A program made the position numbers and the translations under genes. Below are positions 1 through 6,015 of a stretch of 9,065 nt of DNA, piece by piece. This DNA comes from Desulfobacteraceae bacterium (lineage in GTDB: Bacteria > Desulfobacterota > Desulfobacteria > Desulfobacterales > Desulfobacteraceae). Location: the NCBI GenBank assembly GCA_024225895.1, contig JAAEMC010000610.1, positions 1 to 9,065 of the forward strand. The letters are read 5' to 3'. Position 1 is the first letter of the stretch. Every line of letters starts with the position of its first letter. The notes below the pieces were generated by a model. The model was not told the origin of the DNA. It ran no database searches and worked only from the letters and a program-made list of their open reading frames with translations.

Positions 1-354
1 CACTCGCATTCTCTTTTTGAGGCCTTTTGAATATCTATATCCCAAAACAAAAAAGAATACGATAACACTTTCAATTTATTACTCTTTTTTACATTATATT
101 ACAAATTTTCAAAACAAAAGTATCCCCTTTTTCTTACGGATTGATTCCTGTATTTATTTTGAGATAGCTAATGGAACATTCTTTGACACAAATTCCGACT
201 ATAGTGATCCCCAAAAATACGTTTTAGAAAAACAATATGAATAAATAAAATCACTTAAAAGCAAATCGATTTTGTATCAACCGATTTCTATCCTTAAGGG
301 GTAGAAATGGCTTCTCGCTTATCGAAAAGTTGTTCTGCGATTTACTATAAATAC
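1..354. other. AT-rich stretch without a supported gene
   Basis: Bases 1-244 are strongly AT-rich. One plus-strand frame is open from the window edge to a TAA at 242-244, but it starts only with TTG, has no ribosome binding site, and translates to a low-complexity Phe/Tyr/Ile/Lys-rich peptide I do not recognise. It could be the tail of a gene entering from the left, but nothing supports that. Bases 284-308 form a hairpin (listed separately). Otherwise I see nothing here. Confidence 0.5.
284..308. repeat. 10-bp inverted repeat (hairpin), unassigned
   Basis: ATTTCTATCC (284-293) and GGGTAGAAAT (299-308) pair around the loop TTAAG. On the plus-strand RNA all ten positions pair, counting one G-U wobble. 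No T-run follows on the plus strand, so it is not a standard terminator there. It could belong to the 3' end of a gene to the left of the window. Confidence 0.4.
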
Positions 355-393
355 AAAAAATCGGACATGGGGAAAAAATTCCCATGCCCGATT
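355..393 (-). terminator. Rho-independent terminator of the secreted-protein gene
   Basis: Arms 359-371 and 381-393 form a 13-position stem around a 9-base loop. The single A/C mismatch seen on the plus strand (365/387) becomes a G-U pair in the minus-strand RNA, so the stem is continuous only in that direction. A run of six T (minus strand, 360-355) follows immediately. Both facts assign it to the minus-strand gene whose stop codon is about 97 bases upstream. Bases 394-489 between them hold nothing else I can identify. Confidence 0.85.
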
Positions 394-489
394 CAGCAAC
401 TCAGCGGTGTTACGGATTTACATTGCCTTTTTCAACTTATCCTAGCAAAAACAAAAATATATGCTCTATTTTCTAATCTTTGAATTAGA

Positions 490-1263
490 TTATGGCTTTG
501 AGTTATAGAATGCCACTTCAGTGCCCGTTGTATTTCCCAACGAATTGACTGCGAAAATACCCGCTTGGTATTCGGTATTATTTCCAAGCCATTCCTCAGG
601 GAACTGAAACGTAGTTATACTGGAATCCACTTCCACTTGAAGCTTGTGTCCTGTGTTTTTGTTTTCCAATTTGACAATATATAAGACAGCATCCGGGGAA
701 GTATTCCATGCGATAAACTTCCTGTCCTGACCCGGCATCATGAAGTCACCATCCTGCGGATAAGTGATTTCAGGAGGAAGGGATATACTATGACTCAAGC
801 TGTCAATGCTGAATAACCATTGATCATTGAATGACTTGCCAATAAAAACATATGCCCCTTCAGGATATGCATTCAGCACCTGTTCAAGGCCTGATGGTGA
901 TTCTATAACGATTTTCCGGCCACCTATGTTCCGGCAGTCCCTTGGCGAGTTAAACCGGTAAATAACCTGGCCGTCCGGCGCAAACAACCAGAATTGTTCA
1001 AGGCCTTCCTCTCCGCCTTTCACGGCCATCACAACTTCAGTATCTCCTTTAGTGGCATTTTGTTCCAAATAGATATCGGCAATGGGAAATTCTTCAAAGA
1101 GGTCAGCGAGATTGGAATGATTCTCAAAGATATAGACTGCTTTCTCATGGTCATTCCAGCCCGGGATTTGTGATTGATCACTCCAGGCAGGGGGTTGTGA
1201 AAGCAATATGGCTCCCAAGACAAACATTCCCAAAACACAAGATAAAGATCGGTTCCTTTCCAT
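490..1263 (-). CDS. Secreted protein with fibronectin-like C-terminal domain, function unknown
   Basis: I do not recognise a named family. From the ATG at 1263 the product is 257 residues. It opens with a typical Sec signal peptide: MERNR, a hydrophobic stretch (about residues 8-22) and a likely cleavage site after PPAWS. No lipobox cysteine is placed correctly. The mature protein is acidic and rich in aromatic residues. Its last ~95 residues, from about LPPEITYPQDG, look like a fibronectin type III-like beta-sandwich: a proline-rich lead-in, then FIAWNTSP, YIVKLENKN, TTFQFPEEW and YQAGIFAVNS strands. An in-frame ATG lies 33 bases upstream (1296), but GAAAGGA sits about 7-8 bases before the 1263 ATG, and the signal peptide starts there, so I prefer 1263. 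It appears monocistronic, ending upstream of the terminator at 355-393. An extracellular or periplasmic binding role is possible but not shown. Confidence 0.8.
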   Translation of the reverse strand: MERNRSLSCVLGMFVLGAILLSQPPAWSDQSQIPGWNDHEKAVYIFENHSNLADLFEEFPIADIYLEQNATKGDTEVVMAVKGGEEGLEQFWLFAPDGQVIYRFNSPRDCRNIGGRKIVIESPSGLEQVLNAYPEGAYVFIGKSFNDQWLFSIDSLSHSISLPPEITYPQDGDFMMPGQDRKFIAWNTSPDAVLYIVKLENKNTGHKLQVEVDSSITTFQFPEEWLGNNTEYQAGIFAVNSLGNTTGTEVAFYNSKP

Positions 1264-1366
1264 TTTCACATCCTTTCTTTTTGAGTTTTTGTCCATTCTT
1301 CATTGGACTTGTTTCAAAGCTCCTACAAACGATAAAGACTTTGGCAGTAAGGATACAAAAATTAAT

Positions 1367-1411
1367 ATTACCAATTCATTACCAACTTATTACCAATTGG
1401 TCATTGGTGAT
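1367..1411. promoter_or_regulatory. Three 11-bp-phased direct repeats (candidate operator)
   Basis: ATTACCAA occurs at 1367-1374, 1378-1385 and 1389-1396, in exact 11-base steps, about one helical turn apart. The last copy runs into TTGGTCATTGGTGAT, which carries two opposite-strand TTGGT elements. The array lies about 104-148 bases upstream of the secreted-protein ATG (minus) and directly beyond the stop codon of the hydrolase remnant. Phased repeats in such a position usually bind a multimeric transcription factor on one face of the DNA. The regulator is unknown, and no clear -35/-10 pair was found between array and gene. Confidence 0.5.
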
Positions 1412-1804
1412 CTATTTCAGATGTTTTGTTAAAAAAGAGTGGCTCATCCTCTGTAATTCCGGATGGATCTCGGCACGGGGAGTACCAACATCTCGGCATG
1501 CCTGCATGGCGATTACTTTTACAAGCATGGAGCACTCGGGCAGACAAACAAAATGCCCGGCCTCTGAGAATTTATGATACTGGGGAAGGACTTTAAGATA
1601 TTGCTCGGTGTTGAAGGGCTCCGGCAATATTTCATCCTTGCCCGAAGCAATTAAAAAGACTGATATGTCCACCCTTTTCATTTCCTTTTTCCCAAAGGCC
1701 TGGCCCAACGCAGGGACCATGACAAAGATGGCTTTCACGCGTTTGTTCTGAAGGACAGCCAGACCCTTTAGGAGATAATTCGAATCCTTTTCTTTTTCAA
1801 ACTT
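1412..1804 (-). pseudogene. 5'-truncated alpha/beta hydrolase (dienelactone-hydrolase-like) remnant
   Basis: The minus-strand frame reads about 130 codons from just after an in-frame TAA (1807-1805) to TAG at 1412. The segment resembles the C-terminal third of predicted dienelactone hydrolases: SNYLLKGLAVLQNKR, then VKAIFVMVPALGQAFG, a core strand with the likely acid residue in IASGKDEILP, and the likely catalytic histidine in AGHFVCLPEC. The region that should hold the GxSxG nucleophile and the first strands of the fold is absent, and I do not find it in any frame between here and the next gene. The only start codon in the conserved part is a GTG at 1738 with no ribosome binding site, and it would fall inside the fold. 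Family members are usually around 300 residues or more, so I call it a broken gene. The family assignment comes from memory of the motif pattern and is moderately secure; the truncation is clear if it is right. Confidence 0.65.
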
Positions 1805-1807
1805 TTA

Positions 1808-1835
1808 TTGACAACAAACAAATTCTTATCTTAAT
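1808..1835 (+). promoter_or_regulatory. Candidate sigma-70-type promoter of the M64 peptidase gene
   Basis: TTGACA (1808-1813) is a perfect -35. A 16-base spacer separates it from CTTAAT (1830-1835, 4 of 6 matches to TATAAT). Transcription would begin near 1842, giving an AT-rich leader of about 110 bases before the ATG at 1956. Confidence 0.45.
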
Positions 1836-1955
1836 TTAGTTTCAATGATTTGCGACGTCTCACAATCAAAATGAAAGGACAATAGAACTGTGACAAACTT
1901 CGATGCTCTTTCTGCCTGCTCATCATTTCGCGATTCAATCAACAATAAAAAAGAC

Positions 1956-3800
1956 ATGAAAAATGCATTGCCAGCCTTTGTAATATTTCTTTTCTTATGT
2001 CTCCCAACAAGTCTAATAGCCAATAATGCTCTAACCAGGGACAGTGATCTGCCTATTTACAGCGGTGATCTAATGATAGTGGATCTTTCCCTGCAGGATA
2101 ACCAGGTTCTGATCGAACAGCTCAAATTCATTCCAGGCAATTACAATAAAAGGCGCTGGAAAGCACATAGCCAACGTTCAATGGATACTGATACTTTTTA
2201 TATCCACCTGCTGGATGAAAACAAAACCAGACTTTTTACAACGGATTTTAAATTTATCAGAATCCGGACCATCCCGCCTTCACTCCCTTCAACTCCTGAT
2301 TTCCAAACCTCTGATATGATAACTATAACAAACCCTTTAGTGTCTTTAATCCTTCCCTTTACAAATCAGGTGAAATTTATTGAAATTATCAGTCCTGAAA
2401 AAGCGCTGTCTTCAACCATAGTTGAAATTAACCAAATAAAAAAAGCAAGAATTAAATCCACTGTAGAACATATGATGCCGGCACCAGTCCAGGCAGGAAA
2501 GTTACATTTTCTGATCATGGCCAATGGATTCAACTACAGCATGTCAACCTTTGAAACCCTTGCATCCGACCTGAAAGAGTATCTTTTAACCAAAGAGCCC
2601 TTTTTAAGCTATGCTGAATCCATAGAATTCCACATTTATTCGAATACAACGGATCTGAACTGTGACTATAATTGTAACAATATTGAAAGAGTTATATGTT
2701 GTGACGATACTCTGGTAACTGCCACAGCCGCATCCTCCGGCTATCTTTTTGATGAAATAATTGTAATTCATAATACCCATACATACAGCGGCAGCGCCCA
2801 ATTAGGACAAGATTATCAATCCAATTCTTATTCGAGCTATGCGAGGATATATTCGGGATCTCGATATAAAGAGCTGGCGCTTCATGAACTGGGACATAGC
2901 TTTGGCGGCCTGTGTGATGAATACTCATATGCCAATGAAGGGTTTGACAATGCGCTATGTGTTAATTGCCGGGCTTTGTGCTCTGACTGGAACGATACCG
3001 GCAGCATCCAATGCCAGAAGGGATGTAAATCGAGTCCATATTATTTCAGACCTGAAGACAGCATCATGCTGAGGCTATCGCTGGAATATTTCAACAAAGC
3101 AAGCTTGAATGCGACATATGCACCAGACGGCCTGATCAAAAGAATCGAATATTTCACCGGTTCCTTAAGCAATACGTGCGCATTAACCCTTGATATCTCA
3201 GATTTTTTATCCCCCTTAAACGGCATTTCAGATACCACCCCGGTTTTTAGTTGGAATGAAGATGGATGCGCCACCTGGTACAAGCTCTTTGTCTGGGACA
3301 GCAACAAAAATACAATTCATGCCCAATGGTATGATGCTTCCAATATCTGTTCCCAGGGGATCTGTTCCGTTACGTTGGCATCTGAATTTGAATACGGTAC
3401 TTTTGAGTGGTTTGTCCGTTCATGGAATGAAGATGAAGGTCTCTGGACCAAGGGAAAATCCTTGACGGTGAGTAAGGATTTTGTACAAAAGATATCCATT
3501 GTTTCACCTTCCGGAACTTCTGAAACCGCCACCCCTACCTTTACCTGGAGTGAAGATGCCAGTGCCACCTGGTATAAAATATATGTAAAAAATATGACCG
3601 TAGGCAGCAAAAACACCCAGTGGTACGAGATCGAGGATAATTATGATAACTATCCTCAAGTGGCGTGCCAAAGCGGTCAATGCAGTATTACCCCGTCCTT
3701 TATTCTGAGTGCAGGTAGCTATGAATGGTATGTCAGAGGATGGAATGAATATGGAAACGGCGATTGGAGCGATGTACTCAATTTCATCGTTTCAGAATGA
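1956..3800 (+). CDS. Secreted M64-type (IgA peptidase family) zinc metallopeptidase with two C-terminal repeats
   Basis: From ATG 1956 the product is 614 residues. A signal peptide comes first (MKNALPAFVIFLFLCLPTSLIA, cleavage near residue 22), then an N-terminal beta-rich region (about 30-150) and the catalytic domain (about 180-410). The zinc motif is HELGHSFGGLCDEY, with His310, Glu311, His314 and the conserved Asp321-Glu322; this HExxH...DEY arrangement is the hallmark of family M64. A Cys-rich segment follows (CVNCRALC, CQKGC), then YYFRPEDSIM, also as in the family. Two fibronectin-like repeats (about 419-506 and 517-614) share S-P-x(8)TP.F.W, ATWYK, QWY and a Cys hairpin (CSQGIC, CQSGQC), and likely bind substrate or surface. 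A GTG at 1890 has a better ribosome binding site (AAAGGA, 10 bases upstream) and would add 22 residues; I prefer 1956 because the signal peptide then has normal shape. Substrate unknown; immunoglobulin cleavage should not be assumed for an environmental organism. Confidence 0.85.
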   Translation: MKNALPAFVIFLFLCLPTSLIANNALTRDSDLPIYSGDLMIVDLSLQDNQVLIEQLKFIPGNYNKRRWKAHSQRSMDTDTFYIHLLDENKTRLFTTDFKFIRIRTIPPSLPSTPDFQTSDMITITNPLVSLILPFTNQVKFIEIISPEKALSSTIVEINQIKKARIKSTVEHMMPAPVQAGKLHFLIMANGFNYSMSTFETLASDLKEYLLTKEPFLSYAESIEFHIYSNTTDLNCDYNCNNIERVICCDDTLVTATAASSGYLFDEIIVIHNTHTYSGSAQLGQDYQSNSYSSYARIYSGSRYKELALHELGHSFGGLCDEYSYANEGFDNALCVNCRALCSDWNDTGSIQCQKGCKSSPYYFRPEDSIMLRLSLEYFNKASLNATYAPDGLIKRIEYFTGSLSNTCALTLDISDFLSPLNGISDTTPVFSWNEDGCATWYKLFVWDSNKNTIHAQWYDASNICSQGICSVTLASEFEYGTFEWFVRSWNEDEGLWTKGKSLTVSKDFVQKISIVSPSGTSETATPTFTWSEDASATWYKIYVKNMTVGSKNTQWYEIEDNYDNYPQVACQSGQCSITPSFILSAGSYEWYVRGWNEYGNGDWSDVLNFIVSE

Positions 3801-3828
3801 TTTAGCCACTTTTGCTGGTTATACCATT

Positions 3829-3852
3829 CCTGCTCGCAGTGAGCAGGCGTTT
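3829..3852 (+). terminator. Rho-independent terminator after the M64 peptidase gene
   Basis: CCTGCTC (3829-3835) and GAGCAGG (3841-3847) form a perfect 7-bp GC-rich stem with a 5-base loop, followed by CGTTTTCC. It begins 28 bases after the stop codon. The T-run is short, so termination may be incomplete. The remaining bases to 3993 are AT-rich and show no gene. Confidence 0.65.
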
Positions 3853-3993
3853 TCCAGCCATTGATAGAATGTTTCTTTCTTTGGTTAAAAGAAACCTCAA
3901 TATATCTAAAGAGAATCTTTTTAGCCTCTTTAATATTCTACAAACGAATATATTTATGACATATAGTATAATAGATTTTTTATTTGAATGGAT

Positions 3994-4878
3994 TTAACCG
4001 AATTTAACCGGCTTCACTGCTCTGCCGTTTGCATTATTTGCAATAATCACGGCGGAAAAGAGAATCAAAACTGTACCGGCAATTTGGATCGGGCTAATTT
4101 TTTCGGCAAACAGGACAGCAGCGAGAAAAAGGGTGATCACCGGCTCAAATGTTGAGAGCAATGATGCATTCACGGCACCTGTTATCTTTAGCCCGGAAAA
4201 AAAAGCATAGATACCCACAACTGTTGATATCAGGACTATGGCAAAAAGATTGCTCCAGCAACCAATTGTTTTTGGTACAAAAAATCCGGTCTTCATCCCC
4301 ACCAGCGTGTAAATAAAAGCAGCCGATCCAATGATGACAACGGATGCGGTCAAAGGATCATTCCGCTGCATGATCCTGGTTCCGGTGACAATGTAAACAG
4401 AGTAGATAACGGCAGCCATTATTCCCCAAAAAACACCGAGATAATTACCGCCGGTCTGAAAGCCTATGACCAGGATGGTTCCGGTAACAGCCAGGCATAA
4501 CGCTAAAGTCTTTTTCATTGTGAATTGTTCATTGAGAAAAAATATGGACAGTATGGATACCATCACAGGAAAAGTGTAAAGCAAAATCGCCACAAGGGGT
4601 GCCGGGATCAGGGTAAGGGCGGTAAAATAGGAATAGGATTGTCCTGCATACCCCACCATACCCATTGCCATGAGAATATAAAGATCTTTTCCTTTTGGAA
4701 ACTTCTTTTTTTGCAGCAAAGCCAGGGGTAGAAGCAGAATCCAGGCAAAAAGAAAGCGATAAAGCAAAATGGAGTTGGTGCTGATACCGCCCTGATATGC
4801 AAATTTTGCAAATATGGGCATTGCGCCAAAGGCTGCCGCTGAGATAAGAATCAAAATGATGCCTAAAAAACGTCCCAC
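3994..4878 (-). CDS. EamA/DMT-family transporter (10 membrane segments)
   Basis: A 294-residue inner-membrane protein of the drug/metabolite transporter superfamily. Ten hydrophobic segments are visible, in the two five-helix EamA halves typical of the family. The first half starts at LGIILILISAAAFGAMPIFAKFAY and ends around TLALCLAVTGTILVIGF. The second starts at LGVFWGIMAAVIYSVYIVTGT and includes the typical LLSTFEPVITLFLAAVLFAEKISPIQIAGTVLIL-type ending (family signature: FEPV near helix 9, then E-K/R after it). Longer reading frames exist (TTG 4941, ATG 4920) but lack ribosome binding sites; GTG at 4878 has AAGGAG exactly 8 bases upstream and gives a normal family length. The gene follows the LysR regulator on the same strand, with a hairpin between them. 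Such proteins commonly export amino acids or other small metabolites; this one's substrate cannot be read from sequence. Confidence 0.87.
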   Translation of the reverse strand: MGRFLGIILILISAAAFGAMPIFAKFAYQGGISTNSILLYRFLFAWILLLPLALLQKKKFPKGKDLYILMAMGMVGYAGQSYSYFTALTLIPAPLVAILLYTFPVMVSILSIFFLNEQFTMKKTLALCLAVTGTILVIGFQTGGNYLGVFWGIMAAVIYSVYIVTGTRIMQRNDPLTASVVIIGSAAFIYTLVGMKTGFFVPKTIGCWSNLFAIVLISTVVGIYAFFSGLKITGAVNASLLSTFEPVITLFLAAVLFAEKISPIQIAGTVLILFSAVIIANNANGRAVKPVKFG

Positions 4879-4886
4879 TACCGGTA

Positions 4887-4892
4887 CTCCTT
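4887..4892 (-). promoter_or_regulatory. Ribosome binding site fixing the GTG start of the EamA gene
   Basis: AAGGAG on the minus strand lies 8 bases before GTG 4878. No comparable site precedes the in-frame TTG (4941) or ATG (4920), so the 21 upstream codons are probably untranslated. Confidence 0.7.
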
Positions 4893-4951
4893 GTTTCAGT
4901 GAAAATCGATTGCAATACATAATGCATTTATTCAACAACAATCAAGAAGGA

Positions 4952-4974
4952 GACATGCCAAGCTAACGCATGTC
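4952..4974 (-). terminator. Hairpin between LysR gene and EamA gene (possible weak terminator or attenuator)
   Basis: GACATGC (4952-4958) and GCATGTC (4968-4974) form a perfect 7-bp stem around a 9-base loop, starting three bases after the LysR stop codon. On the minus strand it is followed by TCCTTCTTGATTGTT, a T-rich but interrupted tract. It could reduce read-through from the regulator into the transporter, or only protect the regulator mRNA end. Confidence 0.4.
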
Positions 4975-4977
4975 CAG

Positions 4978-5901
4978 TTAACTTTTGTTAAATTGCTTTT
5001 TCAAATAATCTTGAAACTTTTTTTCCGTTATGGTTTCCACCTTGGCCTGCAAAGAGACCAAAGAGACATTATTGATCAGCTTTGATTGAGTGGGAAAAAT
5101 GGGAATGATACTACCATTTTCAATTTCTTTGGCGAATAAATGCAGTGAGGTGATCCCAAGCCCCATGCCCTGCTTTATACATGACATCAGCGCATGATGC
5201 CCTTCAATAGCCATCACCATACTAAGATTGGAAACCGGCTTTTGAAAATAGAGCCAGAACCAATGCTTTAGAATGATGGGTTCATTCTCATCCGTTAAAA
5301 AATCCATTTTGACCAGATGATCATAGGAAAGATCATTTTTTATTTTTCCTTCAAAATACCGGTTGGAACAAGCCAGAATCAAATTCTCCTCAATCAAAGG
5401 TTCGATCCTGTAAAGTTCCGGCCTGCCGCACAACTGATCATGGGGTGAAAAATAATCGATCAACGCAAAGTCAAGATCTCCTTTGTGCAGCAAGTCCAAG
5501 AGTACGTCCGATTCTTCGAATTTAATTGAAAACCTTACATCTTGATACTGTTTGCGAAAGTTGTGACAGATTCTGGGCAGGTATTTAGTCCCAAAGACAG
5601 TAGGGGTTCCGATGCGTAAAAGACCATAAGGCCGATCCATGGGTGTTGAAATAGTTTGAACTTCGCATTCAAGGTTTTCGATAAAAGGTTTTACAGCAGC
5701 GTAAAGCTTGTGGCCGGCAGCCGTTGGAATGATCTTTTTGTGAAGTCTTGTGAAAAGAGGCACCTTTATTTCAGATTCCAGCTTACGGAGCTGCTGACTG
5801 ACGGCCGGCTGGGTGATATATAGTTTCTCCGCCGCTTTAATAGTGCTTTCATGGGTGTAGATATAATAAAAAACTTTTATCCGGTTTAAATCGGGAAGCA
5901 T
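4978..5901 (-). CDS. LysR-type transcriptional regulator
   Basis: A 307-residue cytoplasmic DNA-binding protein of normal LysR length. Residues about 5-62 form the N-terminal winged helix-turn-helix: LNRIKVFYYIYTHESTIKAA, then LYITQPAVSQQLRKLE as the recognition helix, and the usual LFTR and TAAG motifs. Residues about 90-300 match the two-lobed effector-binding domain (LRIGTPTVFGTKYLPRI, then FALIDYF, and GMGLGITSLH). The ATG at 5901 has no strong ribosome binding site and its predicted leader is only about 14 bases. The gene is divergent from one EamA transporter (6016) and followed on the same strand by another (to 3994), so one or both are the likely targets. The inducer is unknown. Neighbouring genes do not point to a biosynthetic pathway. 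Confidence 0.92.
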   Translation of the reverse strand: MLPDLNRIKVFYYIYTHESTIKAAEKLYITQPAVSQQLRKLESEIKVPLFTRLHKKIIPTAAGHKLYAAVKPFIENLECEVQTISTPMDRPYGLLRIGTPTVFGTKYLPRICHNFRKQYQDVRFSIKFEESDVLLDLLHKGDLDFALIDYFSPHDQLCGRPELYRIEPLIEENLILACSNRYFEGKIKNDLSYDHLVKMDFLTDENEPIILKHWFWLYFQKPVSNLSMVMAIEGHHALMSCIKQGMGLGITSLHLFAKEIENGSIIPIFPTQSKLINNVSLVSLQAKVETITEKKFQDYLKKQFNKS

Positions 5902-5921
5902 AATTGAAAGTTATCCAATAG

Positions 5922-5927
5922 ATTATA
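5922..5927 (-). promoter_or_regulatory. Candidate -10 element of the LysR gene
   Basis: The minus strand reads TATAAT here, 21 bases before the LysR ATG. The -35 at 17-base spacing is poor (TATAAA). The element directly touches the left arm of the inverted repeat at 5927-5935, so a regulator bound there would block this promoter, as expected for autorepression. Confidence 0.45.
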
Positions 5928-5967
5928 AAGATTAATTTTACTAATTTATATCTTTAGTTTAATCTTT
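5927..5967. promoter_or_regulatory. Candidate LysR-type operator in the divergent promoter region
   Basis: AAAGATTAA (5927-5935) and TTAATCTTT (5959-5967) form a perfect 9-bp inverted repeat with centres 32 bases (three helical turns) apart. Overlapping the left arm, ATTA-N7-TAAT (5931-5945) is a T-N11-A dyad, the general LysR-type box. If the EamA gene at 6016 uses TAATAT (5983-5988) as its -10 and starts near 5995, the two arms lie near -64 and -32, matching the recognition and activation sites of this regulator class. AT-richness raises the chance of coincidence. Confidence 0.5.
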
Positions 5968-5982
5968 TGGCAACCATAAATT

Positions 5983-5988
5983 TAATAT
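5983..5988 (+). promoter_or_regulatory. Tentative -10 element of the divergent EamA gene
   Basis: TAATAT is the best -10 candidate before the gene at 6016. TTGGCA (5967-5972) is only 10 bases away, too close to serve as its -35; TTTAAT (5958-5963) at 19 bases is possible but weak. A poor -35 is common where an activator is required. Confidence 0.3.
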
Positions 5989-6015
5989 GCTTTCTTAAAA
6001 AAGGGCCTATCCATT

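Noticed and set aside
17..244. Open plus-strand frame of 75 codons reaching the left edge
   Set aside because: TTG start, no ribosome binding site, low-complexity AT-driven composition and no recognisable motif; kept only as a possible partial gene in the description of the left stretch.
1170..1577. Plus-strand frame of 135 codons
   Set aside because: It runs antisense to the signal-peptide end of the secreted-protein gene and to the hydrolase remnant, both of which have recognisable protein features.
1871..1885. Four-codon leader peptide (ATG AAA GGA CAA TAG) before the peptidase gene
   Set aside because: No ribosome binding site, no regulatory codon pattern and no attenuator hairpin; probably chance.
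3871..3895. Inverted repeat GTTTCTT/AAGAAAC as terminator of the EamA gene
   Set aside because: The stem is AT-rich with an 11-base loop and lacks a following T-run on the minus strand; about 100 bases from the stop codon. Not distinguishable from background.
4529..4927. Minus-strand frame of 132 codons inside the EamA gene
   Set aside because: Alternative-frame shadow: the overlapping frame encodes clear membrane helices of the EamA family.
5967..5988. TTGGCA and TAATAT as a standard promoter
   Set aside because: The 10-base spacer is too short for a sigma-70-type promoter; only the -10 was kept as tentative.
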